A stretch of DNA of 64,000 nt from positions 15,490,787 through 15,554,786 of the forward strand of contig CM055895.1 in the NCBI GenBank assembly GCA_029582155.1, written 5' to 3'. Position 1 is the first letter of the stretch, and each line of letters opens with the position of its first letter. Positions 45,201 to 56,000 of the stretch are shown here, piece after piece. Position numbers and translations under genes: made by a program. The DNA is from Panopea generosa. Lineage: Eukaryota > Mollusca > Bivalvia > Adapedonta > Hiatellidae. The notes below the pieces were generated by a model that ran no database searches, was not told where the DNA came from, and worked only from the letters and a program-made list of their open reading frames with translations.

Positions 45201-45278
45201 CTGTTCATTAAGTAAAATAATTAACAGTTGCTCCCTATGGGTTTCTTAATTGTTAAATTTTTACTTAATGAACACTAA
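45201..45278. repeat. Hairpin-forming inverted repeat
   Basis: TGTTCATTAAGTAAAATAAT followed by TAACAG faces ATTGTTAAATTTTTACTTAA followed by TGAACA across a 15-base loop. Possibly the end of a decayed transposon. Confidence 0.55.
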
Positions 45279-45829
45279 CTATTACATGGTTTGAAATTAG
45301 TCGTTAAATAGAAAAAAGGTAAACATAATGTTCCTGTTAATCATAAGTAGACCTTTGTTGTCATAACGAACATGCTATTATTTTGTGGGGTAACGAACAT
45401 GTTGGATGGAAAGATGTTCCTTGAAAATGTCAGAACACTATTTAGGCAGTGGAGTTGTTTATGCAAAACATTTTAATATGACTAGTTGGAAACTGATCCA
45501 AACAATTTTGCTGAGAGAAGAAAACGAAATGATAAGTAGATGGTGTAATAAAGTCTGTGTTTGTAATGATTATGTTCAACAGAGCTGAGAGAAAAACGTT
45601 TGGTAGCAGTTAAGCTTCTGATGCCATATTTTTTTCGTAGCTAGTCTGTATGCTTACTGTAGAGTTGAAGAAGATTTGTCAAGTATGAGTACCAATGATA
45701 ATTCATGCAAAGACCAATCCAAGCATAAAGGAGATATGAAATGTAGAATATGTTTAAATTCTAAGGACAATGAGAGATAAGAACAGGATTACAAACATGT
45801 AGTGACCCAAAGTAAACACCCAGATTGTA

Positions 45830-47401
45830 CTATGTGAATATGGTCAGTGGTATAATAGCTCCACAGACAGTAAATGCAGATAAAGCAGTAGCCCATGGTA
45901 GTAAGCAAATACAAAAGAAACTTGCCCGACAATTTTCATCAAAATATTTCGAAAACTATTGAGACATAGGCTGTGTCAAAGAGACAAATAAAGGCAGGAG
46001 ATGCGGACTTATTTGGTACGATTCTGATATAATCAAGAGTTACAGGATTGCAGACAATATCTCACTAACTAGCTCCAGTAGTACCGACATCATTGTTTAC
46101 TGAATACAGGAGATCTCAGAATCGCGAAATCAAAGTCGGTCTTCAAGAAAGACGTATTGGTGCGACATTACTCAAATCAACTAACAGACAGTTAAACATC
46201 TGCTGTTCTGCTTTTGCCAAAAGATGGTACTTTGAAAGATTATTTTGAAACCTTTAATATCTCATACATAAAAAAACAAGACGTGTACCTAGTTTTTGAC
46301 AGATATTCACCATTCAGCACAAAAAGTATCACATGCTCCAGTTGAGAAGACACAAGCATGCAGGATACACCAACCTAACATTTGTTGTGTTTGTGGTATA
46401 CACAAGAACACATAATAATACTATTGAAATAATGGAACTAAAAGAACGTCACAAAGCGTGTTTAAAATATATTTAATGCTCCGTATCAAAGTAGCAAGTG
46501 ACTCATAGTATGGAAACGCACGTAATTATAGAGACAAATTATAAGAGCATTTCTTATCATAAGTAAAGGGAAGTAACTATGACATAGACTATGCTAAAGA
46601 GTAATCATGAGTTATGAATACAGTATAGATGATAATACAACAACATTCCAGCTCAGAAAATAGTTCTAACAGTAACAGAAAGGTAGAGCCAACTGATAGT
46701 AATCGTGTGTGAAGACCTAATAAAATATGAAGAGTTCCGTAAAAAAATACACTCATTAACTTGTAACATGTACTGGGGAAGATTACACATCAGTTGAGAT
46801 AAATAAATCTACAACTACGGCAGCACATAAACTTAACAGAGGTATCACAGTAATCTTAGATGATACTGATGTATTTTTAATTTAATTCATTATTATCTTA
46901 AAGAAACCCTCATAAAGCTGCGCTAAGGGGATCACCTGTACACATAAGTGAAACGACCATATAGCAATAGTTGATATAATACCCAATTTGTTGCATGGGC
47001 TGTCTGGTCGTGATAACGTTGTAAGGTATTATATGGCATCGGAAAAGAAATAGTCTTCAAATATGAGCTTGGGTATTCACTAAAATTGGTAAGAGACATT
47101 AATTGCATATTTTAAGTACTTTAACACCAACAAAAGATTCTGAAGCTTTTGTTGGAAATGTAAAAAGAGCTCACATATGGGCATGTATACATGGAAACAT
47201 GCATTGGATTCTGACCAACCAATTGATACCGAGACAGTTGTTCCTGCAGAATTACTGTTGTTCCTGCAGAATTACTGTTTTTCCTGCACAATTACTGTTG
47301 TTACTGCAGAATTACACAAGATTATCAAATGTTCCTGTGAGAATGAGTCTCCCTGTTACTATGTACGATGTCGTTGTAATAAATTAATAAAATTACACTG
47401 A
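45830..47401 (+). pseudogene. Decayed gene of an uncharacterised invertebrate family (DTDVF ... CxC C terminus)
   Basis: Conserved pieces appear in order but in different frames and with stops. PQTVNADKAVAHGSKQI is near 45870. LAPVVPTSLFTEY is near 46075. VFDRYSPFSTKSIT is near 46293. ITVILDDTDVFLI is near 46840. LHGLSGRDNVVRYY is near 46991. TPTKDSEAFVGNVKRAHI is near 47110. YTWKHALDSDQPIDTE is in another frame near 47188. CSCENESPCYYVRCRCNK, a Cys cluster resembling the CXC (tesmin/TSO1) type, ends the copy near 47380. I recall full-length proteins with these blocks (TDVFVLLLH, LHGLSGCDT, NVKRAH, C-terminal CxC) as multicopy uncharacterised genes in molluscs, cnidarians and other invertebrates. 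Their spread suggests association with a mobile element. Many indels and stops make this copy nonfunctional. A four-fold 20-bp repeat (47237-47315) interrupts the region before the Cys cluster. Confidence 0.75.
47237..47315. repeat. 20-bp tandem repeat inside the pseudogene
   Basis: Four copies of TTCCTGCAGAATTACTGTTG with single-base differences, expanding the decayed coding region. Confidence 0.85.
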
Positions 47402-48844
47402 GTTATGCATGAATAAATATTTTCTAAAACTCCAATGATGGAATATTATATTATCATGTGTGGTATCAATTTTTAGCTTATTCAATTACCTTTCTGACCA
47501 ATATGTTTAGTTTATTGTTTTGAATTTGGATAAAACGTTCAACGCGTCTACATGGATTAGGGGTCAAAATAAAAAAATACATAAATAGCCAAATGGATGT
47601 TTTCTTGCGTAGATTCACTGTAATTTGTTGCAAAATTATGTTATATGTTGCATTAATATGTTATGACCGCCATTATGTCTAAAAACTTTTAAAATACGTC
47701 GCCGCATGGAATGCACGTAATACATATTCGCTGTTATAAATTTTCAAAATCTACAGTGATATTCATGTGTGAAAAAATGTAGAGAAAACAAGTTTAGCCC
47801 CTCGTACTTATGGATACATGTTCCACGTGGAAATCCTGCAAAATCGCAGTTCGGGCTATTACGTAATAACTAGCCATAGTTCGACTGGTGTGGCTATAAA
47901 CCGTAACGACCGATATTCTTATGTTTCAAATTTGACAACTTTATACTTTGTAGAATTAAAATAATCAAAAAATAAAAAGTGCAAACTTTCTTTTGCGTTT
48001 GAGATATTCAATAATTGTGTACAGAACATTATAAAAGTAACACGCTTTTACTTTTTATTCATTTGCATTTCAAATAAAACATTCACAGATAACTGTTTTG
48101 CTCTTGGTCAATTTGGACCGTCAGGTCCGGTTATAGGGTTCTAGGTTAACTGATCATCTGTTAACACTCGATGGCATAACAATGACGCTAAAAATCAAAC
48201 AAATCAAAGTTTTTTGGGAATATGGCGGTCATATTAAAGGCCATTTTCTTTTAATTGTAAATGTGTTTTTTACCTAAACACCAAATACATAAAACGTATG
48301 ATTTAGTATATATTTATTCCTAATGATATTTTTTATCTAAATATTGCTTTCGAGCAAATTGGCGACCACTTTGAATGCCATCTTGTTTATTCCAAAATAC
48401 TCAATGATGATAAAATGTCATCCAACATCAAATAAAAGAACTATATATAGACTACAATTTTTAGCCAAAAAATTTGCTACACACTCTCATGCGAGGTTTT
48501 TAGCAAAATAATATTACTTTACTCTCATATACGAGTAATGTTATTCCTAATAGTATATCTAATAGTAATTTCAATCTAAATATTGGAGGGCCATTTTGGA
48601 CGCCATCTTGTTTATTTCAAAATGCTCAATAATGACAAAATGTCATCTAAGTTTGTCACTTCTAAATCAAACACATCAAAGGAATCCTTTAGTATGAATA
48701 ATGTCACACCTAATTAATTTGCGACCATTGGTTTGTTTATTTCAAAGTGCTCAATGATAACAAAATGTGAAACTCTCATGCGAGGTTCATTAAAACATAT
48801 GATTATCTGCCGGACTAAGTGTGCTACCAGCTGTCTTAATTGAA
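47402..48844. other. Intergenic DNA left of the LINE
   Basis: AT-rich. 48133-48207 is a tail fragment of SINE family A (GTTAACTGATCATCTGTTAA and ATGGCATAACAATGACGCTA). 48360-48790 contains a repeated motif around GGACGCCATCTTGTTTATTTCAAAAT, seen about three times at roughly 130-230-base spacing, probably a dispersed repeat. No gene seen. Confidence 0.6.
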
Positions 48845-48862
48845 TTAGTATATATATATATC

Positions 48863-48868
48863 TTTATT
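48863..48868 (-). terminator. LINE polyadenylation signal
   Basis: AATAAA on the minus strand, followed by an AT-dinucleotide tail, at the expected 3' end of the element. Confidence 0.5.
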
Positions 48869-49293
48869 TAAGTCTCATCTATGTACAAACATATAAATAA
48901 AACATACAGTAACACATACAACGTACATAGCCATTCAATATTAGAATTACAAGAGACTATCGCTATAATATTAATTGACATAAAATATATACAACTATCA
49001 CAGATTATTCATGCATTATTTTTGAAAAAGATGTATACTATAAAGCATTATACACTAAGAATTGAGACACCGGCGCTAATCTTGGCTCGAGACCTAAAAG
49101 ATTATTAAAATAACTTTTGTTAAATCGTGAAAGAAAAAAAAAATGCAAATGCATCGCTATATAGTCAAAAGCTTTTTAAAAAATATTTTAAAAGATCAGT
49201 TATCACCCCAGATCAGATCTGGAATGACCTGATTAGCACCGATTTCTCAACATAATATAAAATTAATTTGTTTTACATTTAAGATATAATTCA

Positions 49294-50169
49294 TTATTTA
49301 TATAAAATATTTCTACGTTTTTGTAGTATTGTAAAACAGGTTTTGGCACATATTCTTATCATATCTTTATTGGAAAAGAGAAACTTCATTTTATTACAGT
49401 CATCAAAATTATTAAAGTTTGCATATATGCTTACTGCTTTAAGCATCAGATCTGTCCTAATATCTTTATAAGAGGCACATTTTAAAATAACATGACACTC
49501 ATCTTCTATAGCATCATTACAGAAAGGACATAACCGGTCATTCTCATTAATACCCTCATATCGACCAGTTTCTAGTTTTAATGGCGCAACACCACATCTG
49601 AATTTTGCAAACGCTGATCTAAGCTTCATTGGTAGCACAATTTTACAGTAATTTTCTACTTCATAATCATTTTTAAAAAGCCTATAAGTTCTTAATTTGT
49701 TACGTCCATTACCACGTATACTAGTTGTTTGATTTACACTTGCTTTCCACTCCGTAATATATATAGACATCATCTTTTCAAATACAGTATCAACAAATTT
49801 AATTTTGTTAATGTTTGAGTATGTATGAATATGAAGCTGTAAACTATCAAATTGATTTATAACTGTGAAAACCCAATTTTTACAAGAGTTATTAGCTTTA
49901 TTTCGTGTCCAAATAAATATTCTTTTATTTAATCTTGTATCAATTGTATAGATGTTGCGTACCCAATGTCTGGCTATACATTTCCATTGTTTGACTATTG
50001 GAGGGACCCAACCCATATCGCCTGAAATGGCTGCAGTAGGTGTATATTTGCCAGTTCCCAGAAAAAATCGCATCGCCCTATTTTGTATTGAATTTATGCA
50101 CGAATAAGATTTAACGCCCCATATTGTAGCTCCATACGATATAACAGACCAAACAAGTGAATTAAACAA
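49294..50169 (-). pseudogene. LINE ORF2 C-terminal portion, separated by frameshift
   Basis: Begins in frame with FNSLVWSVISYGATIWG, the usual thumb/connection start after the reverse transcriptase. It continues through KFRCGVAPLKLETGRY to the zinc-knuckle-like CPFCNDAIEDECHVILKC (C-x2-C-x7-H-x4-C spacing) and then ends KRRNILYK. It is joined to the upstream frame by a 1-base slip in a T-rich run near 50160-50170. Confidence 0.85.
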
Positions 50170-52799
50170 CTAAATACTTTATGGGGCATTCCACCTAAGC
50201 TTTTATACCTTTTATACCTGGCAATAAGTAAACCTAGAGCACGACCAGCGCTTTGAGCCACTATTTTTGCAGTTACATTAAAATCTAGATGCTCTGTCAA
50301 TGTTAATCCAAGATATACATATTTATCAGTATAAGTTAGAACATTGTCACCGCAAGTAAATACAATATCTGATTTAGCAATTGACAATGGTCTGAAATGT
50401 ACGATGCTACTCTTAGTAAAGTTAATTGTCATACTGTTAATACTACACCAGCTATTTAACTCATTAAGCATATGCTGCAGGTTTTCTTCATTTTCAGCAA
50501 GAAGTACAATATCATCAGCATACATTAAAATGCTAACATTTTCATTATCAATACAGATACCTTTACCAAGGGATTTTATACGTAATGCTAGGTCATTTAT
50601 AAACAAATTGAATAATACGGGTGACAATGAACAGCCTTGTCTTAAACCAGAATTCACTGGAAACCAGTTGGTATAAAAATTATTTACCCTCACACAGGAG
50701 GAAACAGATGCATATAAAGATTTGACAGCTACAATCATTTTACTAGAAACACCAATACACTGCAATCTTTCCCAAAGCTTGTCTCTATTGATGTAATCGT
50801 AAGCTTTTTTAAAATCAATGAAAGCACAGAATGTAGAGTGTTTAAGCTTTTTCCTAGTATCTATAATATTTGTTAGAGATGAAAGTTGGTCTATTGTGCT
50901 ACGTTTTTTCCGAAAACCATTCTGCTCGTCAACAATTTTATTATTATTTTCCGACCAAATATATAGACGATTATTCAATATAGAACTATACAATTTATAC
51001 ATGGATGATGATAATGATATACCCCTATAAGAGAGTGGGTCTTTTGGGTCGGCGGAGCTTGATTTAGGTATAGGATTTATAATAGATTTACCCCATAAAG
51101 ATGGAATACAACCTTTATTAAAACAAACATTAAAAAGAACATGTAAAAAGTATACCGAAGTATCATTTTTAAGAACATCCACCGGTATTTTATCTATACC
51201 ATGTGCTTTACCTTTTTTAGCATTTTCAATAGCTTTTTTTACTTCTAGAATAGATATATGCTCATCCAAAATAAAACTAGTATTCGTGTTACCAACATTA
51301 TTATGATCATTAGTTCTTATGGAATCAATAGTAGAGTTATAAAGGTTACTATAATCTTTCTCCCATTTACTTAAAACATCCTTAACATCTGAAGTCAAGT
51401 TACCATCATCCAGAAGAACCTCCATTGGAATTGACTTTTTCTTGTTATTATGTATGCCTATTTTACCAATAGATTTCCAGAATTCTTTCGGATCATTATT
51501 TATATCATTTAACATATCATCTTGTATTTTATACCAATGATGGCGTTTAGAGCGTTGAACCTCTCTATCAAATAACTTTCTAGCATAACAGTAATCAGAT
51601 TTGAGTTTATTTTTTAGATAAATAACATTACAGTTTAACCAATCTTTTTCAGACTTACAAACAGAGTTCCATAAATCAGTCAAAGTATTATCCCACCAAG
51701 GCTTTCCAATGCGCCTTTTCTTATTGTTAATGCCGCAACATACAGACCTAAAAGGCAGCCGGTTATACATTTCATGATTAACAATGTCACACCAGCCATT
51801 AAAAGCCACATCGATATCAGTTTGTGAACGGAGACTGCCTTCCAAGTCTGCAATTGCGGCATTAACCTTGGTAACAATATCAGTACCAGCCAAAAAATCA
51901 TTTGGCATACTATGTACGTCAAATTTATCGTATCCATCAGTAACATCTGATTTATTCGTAAAAACAGTTGGATTTTCAAACTTTATACACCATGTTAATA
52001 CTGAATGATCTGGAATACTTGTTGGAGCAATTGCACAAATATTATTACAAAGGTTGACGGCATCAACAGCACGTACAACTGAAAAATCATCGAACAGTGA
52101 TAAATTATCATGACTTACTAAACAGAAGTCAACAACGGAACAACCTTTAGTAGAAATAGATGTAAAATCATTGTTTATAAAATTACGACCATTAAGAATA
52201 CACATATTGGCATTAATAAGAAATCCAATTAAAATATCACCAAATGCATTGGTCTTAAGATCAACGACATTTCTTTCACACAAAGAATCAACACCAACAA
52301 TAAAATCATTGTTATCGCCACAACGGCTATTGAAATCTCCACATATAAACGGTATTCCTACATTTTGGTATTCATACATATCCGTCAAAAGATTATCGTA
52401 AAAATTAAAAGCATCTACGTGACGGGACGAGTTCTCGGGAGGAAGGTAACATACGCATGGTAAAATCACGATATCTTCTGTTTTATGAGTAAGTTGTAAC
52501 CAAAGAACACCTTCTCTAGTGTTATCTAGAACAGATATATTAAACCACTTTACAATGTCATTGCGAACAAAAAGTCCAACTCCCCCAGAACCCGTCCTAG
52601 CCCGTATATGTAAGTTTTTGCGATTATTACCGTACCATTGGTAACCTTCTAGCTGTAGTACATCACTAGCTTTAAGATGGGATTCGGCAATGCCTATAAT
52701 ATCTAGGTTTAGAGAGTTCAAACATGATGACCTCAACATAAAATTATGACTAGTAGAATCACAATTCCAACCCCTAACATTCCAGAACCCGACGTGTAC
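50094..52799 (-). CDS. LINE ORF2: endonuclease and reverse transcriptase, frameshifted at the C-terminal end
   Basis: The frame is open from 52799, directly after TAG, with the endonuclease start VGFWNVRGWNCDSTSHNF. The first ATG is at 52739 (residue numbers below count from it). The AP endonuclease shows Glu near 18 (GIAESHLK), Asp/Asn in CGDFNSRCGD near 130-140 and SIPDHSVLTW near 240. The reverse transcriptase has PIPKSSSADPKDPLSYRGIS (finger), FIDFKKAYD (motif A, about 640), GLRQGCSLSPVLFNLFIND (motif B), YADDIVLL (catalytic motif C, about 740), TKSSIVHF (D) and YLGLTL (E). All catalytic residues visible in these motifs are intact. The last 25 or so residues after KVFSCL are out of frame. 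The correct continuation is the frame at 49294-50169. It would drive target-primed reverse transcription of its own RNA in the nucleus. Confidence 0.9.
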   Translation of the reverse strand, partial: VHVGFWNVRGWNCDSTSHNFMLRSSCLNSLNLDIIGIAESHLKASDVLQLEGYQWYGNNRKNLHIRARTGSGGVGLFVRNDIVKWFNISVLDNTREGVLWLQLTHKTEDIVILPCVCYLPPENSSRHVDAFNFYDNLLTDMYEYQNVGIPFICGDFNSRCGDNNDFIVGVDSLCERNVVDLKTNAFGDILIGFLINANMCILNGRNFINNDFTSISTKGCSVVDFCLVSHDNLSLFDDFSVVRAVDAVNLCNNICAIAPTSIPDHSVLTWCIKFENPTVFTNKSDVTDGYDKFDVHSMPNDFLAGTDIVTKVNAAIADLEGSLRSQTDIDVAFNGWCDIVNHEMYNRLPFRSVCCGINNKKRRIGKPWWDNTLTDLWNSVCKSEKDWLNCNVIYLKNKLKSDYCYARKLFDREVQRSKRHHWYKIQDDMLNDINNDPKEFWKSIGKIGIHNNKKKSIPMEVLLDDGNLTSDVKDVLSKWEKDYSNLYNSTIDSIRTNDHNNVGNTNTSFILDEHISILEVKKAIENAKKGKAHGIDKIPVDVLKNDTSVYFLHVLFNVCFNKGCIPSLWGKSIINPIPKSSSADPKDPLSYRGISLSSSMYKLYSSILNNRLYIWSENNNKIVDEQNGFRKKRSTIDQLSSLTNIIDTRKKLKHSTFCAFIDFKKAYDYINRDKLWERLQCIGVSSKMIVAVKSLYASVSSCVRVNNFYTNWFPVNSGLRQGCSLSPVLFNLFINDLALRIKSLGKGICIDNENVSILMYADDIVLLAENEENLQHMLNELNSWCSINSMTINFTKSSIVHFRPLSIAKSDIVFTCGDNVLTYTDKYVYLGLTLTEHLDFNVTAKIVAQSAGRALGLLIARYKRYKSLGGMPHKVFSCLIHLFGLLYRMELQYGALNLIRA

Positions 52800-53060
52800 C
52801 TAGCAACGACCTCTATGTCCATTACCACGTCGACCATATCCTCGACCGCCACGCCTGCCATTTGCCGTGTTCCAGCTGTGTTGGCTCTGTCTGTTTGAGT
52901 TCTGACCTTGTTGACCCGAGGTTTGAGCAGCACCAGAGTGTGAAACCGATCCCGTAGAAGCGTCAGTTGAATTATCGGACCTGGGCCTCGTACTACCGCC
53001 TCGAGTATGATAGCCGTTAGTAAGTATATATATTAGTAAGTATACTCCAAACTGTGCCAA
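52800..53060 (-). pseudogene. LINE ORF1-like 3' remnant, Ser/Gln/Gly/Arg-rich
   Basis: The frame encodes SQHSWNTANGRRGGRGYGRR and GNGHRGRC before TAG. The RGG-like basic tail fits a nucleic-acid-binding C terminus of an ORF1 or gag-like protein. The N-terminal 15 residues (MAQFGVYLLIYILT) are probably flanking sequence, because the AT-rich repeat TAAGTATATATA lies there. It is in the same reading frame as ORF2. Confidence 0.55.
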
Positions 53061-56000
53061 TTTGACAGCTAGATTTTAGTATCTGTACTTCCAGTTGCGC
53101 CAAAGGAACAGCAACATTCAACAAGTGTGCTACCAAATGTCTTTACTGAACAGTCAAATTTCGAAACGTATATGATCCAAACTTTGACAATTGAAGTCAA
53201 ACTTTAGCTAGTATTCTCGTATTTTAGTGCGGCATATTTCACGTCTCTGGACCCTTTTAGAGATTCTTTATTATGCGTATCCCAGCATGTTCTGGATAGC
53301 AGATCGGATGTCCAAATAATAAAAAGCTGTTCATCCTCGTCTCATTTAATCATGATAACTTATTATTGTGTCAATTGAACAGCTAGCTTTTATCAAGTCT
53401 ATATATAACGTTACCAGATATGTTGTGTTTTATTATTCCCGAAAAGTTTGAAATCCGAATCTCCAACTTGGGCAGTTGATTGAGAACAAGAAATGCATCA
53501 TTCGATGGGCTGGATAAATACATCACTCAAAATGTAAATAGGGTAATACATAAAAAAAGTGTCAATTTGTCCCAAAAATGATTCGTTATAGTTATATAAA
53601 GTTTTAAACTGCCAGCGAGAGTCTCGCGAAACACGACTATGTAACGACAGCTTTCCTTTTTGATGATCTAGTATTTGATGCCGGACAGCGTCCGTGCGAG
53701 ACCCGAAGTGTAAATGGCAGTACTTGTATAGATTTGCACTATTAGATTCAATGTTAAAACTATCGACACCGAATCCGTAACATTGAAATAAGGATCAACA
53801 CGCCTCTGTTACCCTGTCGTCACAAAGCTGACATTTTAAAAATTAGAATTTTATATAAACGGATAAATGCGTGTTCTGGCATTACCAAAACTTGGCAATA
53901 AAAGTGACTACATTTATTATTTACTGTGCTGGTTGTGATTTGATGTAGTAGTTGTGTAAGTTTTTAACATATTAAAAAAAAAGCTCCAATGACATAGAAA
54001 TGCAATTAAATTGCTTTTAAACTTGAAGAAATAGCCATATTCAAATGTTCAATTTGACCGCATTTAATTAATAATACATAACATTCCACCCGAATGTAAA
54101 AAATATACTTCATATGTTTGGATATATTTAACATGTTAAAAACATCCGTGGCGATGTCCCCGCTATCGACTAGTAACTGTGACAAAATTAACAAAAAAAT
54201 GATACTGTCGACGTGAATCTGTGACAAACTGTCGACGCGAATCACTCTACGTTGTGGCATAGTTCCCTGGCCGTGTATATATATCTTGTTAATCACTCAA
54301 GGATTTCTTTTACAAAGCAAAATTTTGAAATGTGAAGACGATAACCTATTACTTATGTTGAAAATCGTGATTAATGAAAATATTTTTTAAAGTCAGAATT
54401 GAAAGAGCAAAACGAGAAGCCTGTCGTTTTCACTTTTTAAAATTTTGCTTTGTAAACAAAGGTATTTTAGTGAACACTGCAGTTCATTGTTATCTTTTTT
54501 CTGCTGGTCTATTTTCATTCGGTATGCTGTTACATTTTCAAATGTATAGAAAACCTGTTTACCATAAAATGACTCATCATCTTTAAATATTCAGTTGTTA
54601 TTACCGGTGTTGTTGTTTTGTTCTGTAGCCTGAATCTAGCCATTCTTGATCTAATCATCGTACCATATGATATGCCATATAGAAATGCTGATACTATAGA
54701 GGTTCTAAATGATCAAAAGCTTATTTATGTCAGCCTATCTGAAAGAGTAATGAATGAATGAATAGGGTTTATAGGTTATTCGACGCCAACAGGAAGGTTC
54801 ACTCTACATGTACAAAAACAACAAATTGACATACAGATTTAAAAAAATACACCAACAAATGAATATGCAGAATGAACCTAGAACCTTGACACCTGCAGAA
54901 CTGCAGAGTTTCAGCAAATTCTATCGTATTACTCAAATTGTCGCTTCTTACGACATGCATGGGCCACAGTAGTCCTATTCTTGCCATCACTCATATGGCT
55001 CCCTGAAACCGCACAGGGGTTGATAATTTAACCACAATAATGAACATGACAAAAAATGATAAAATGAACATGACACCCATTCGGAGGATTCCTACCCCTC
55101 TGCAAAGATCGGCACTGATTCTATTCTTAGCCGGAACCACACGTGCTTTGGAAGAGTAAGTTTATATTTGGTATGAATTGTGTTTTATGAATTGGTGGTC
55201 TCAATGAGTGTTTTTAGTATGATTTATCTATTTGACTTTCGGCTTTTGTCTGAAAACAATTTCCTAATATTTATAAGTGGGATTTATGTTTTTAAAATGG
55301 CAGTCATTTTACATATCGCTGTTTCCTTCTTTATTTTGCACTGATATCATTTAATCATTTGCAGAAGACTAACCTTGTCACGGAGTGAGTGTTGGTGTGT
55401 TGTTGGTGAACTAGAGACTTTTAATTTAGAACATCTAAGGCCATAATTTGGCAAGCTATTGTGTGTTCATGTAGATTGTTATATTGTTATAAATGTTTGA
55501 TGTATAGTCTTTATTTGTATAGAAGAAGTACTTAAAATTATGCTTACTATTGTACATACAGATTCTTGCTAAGTATTTGTTTATATTGTATAATTTCAGG
55601 ATGTATTCAATATTGACGTTTTGTCCACGTGTTATTCTTGCTCATACAAAACACAAGACATAAAGATGAAGATGAAAGAACCTAGATACTAGTTTTATTT
55701 CTTTTATACCAGAGAACTTATGTGTAAATACTAGGAAGTGACAAACCTACCAAGACGAAAGAATAAACTTGTGATATGCCATATCAGGTTATTGATTTTT
55801 TCCATATGCTATTCGAAAATAGAATTAAATTTCTAATACTTTTTTTTGTATTTTGATCTATTTTCAATTATAAACACATTACCTTTGATTACCTTTCATG
55901 CAGTTTGATCATTTAACTACTCAAAATTAGAGATATACATACAATTAGAGACTCGCAATCTTAAAATTTATTTTCTCAAAAAAAAAGAAGCTTTTTTTGC

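Larger units (their letters stand above)
36971..45800. other. ZFAND4 3' UTR and intergenic DNA
   Basis: Begins with a GTT microsatellite (37038-37070) in the likely 3' UTR. Then AT-rich DNA with the repeats listed. A region at 41870-42150 is rich in CTCAA/TTGAG motifs in both orientations and may be a decayed transposon. The open frame at 40934 (TTG start, first ATG at 40946) matches nothing I know. Confidence 0.6.
48845..53060 (-). mobile_element. APE-type non-LTR retrotransposon (LINE), 5'-truncated, recently active looking
   Basis: The minus-strand element comprises the tail of an ORF1-like segment (Gly/Arg-rich), an AP-type endonuclease and reverse transcriptase ORF2, and a Cys/His-containing C terminus. 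About 450 bases of 3' UTR follow, ending with AATAAA (48868-48863) and an AT dinucleotide tail. Only one frameshift (near 50165) and one in-frame TAG (52802-52800) interrupt coding. The 5' boundary is uncertain (about 53015-53060). TTAGTA-type AT-rich sequence occurs at both ends, so a target duplication is possible but not proven. The clade (for example I/Nimb, CR1 or Tx1-like) cannot be set without alignment. Confidence 0.88.

Noticed and set aside
50344..52401. Several plus-strand frames within the LINE
   Set aside because: Antisense shadows of the endonuclease/reverse transcriptase frame.
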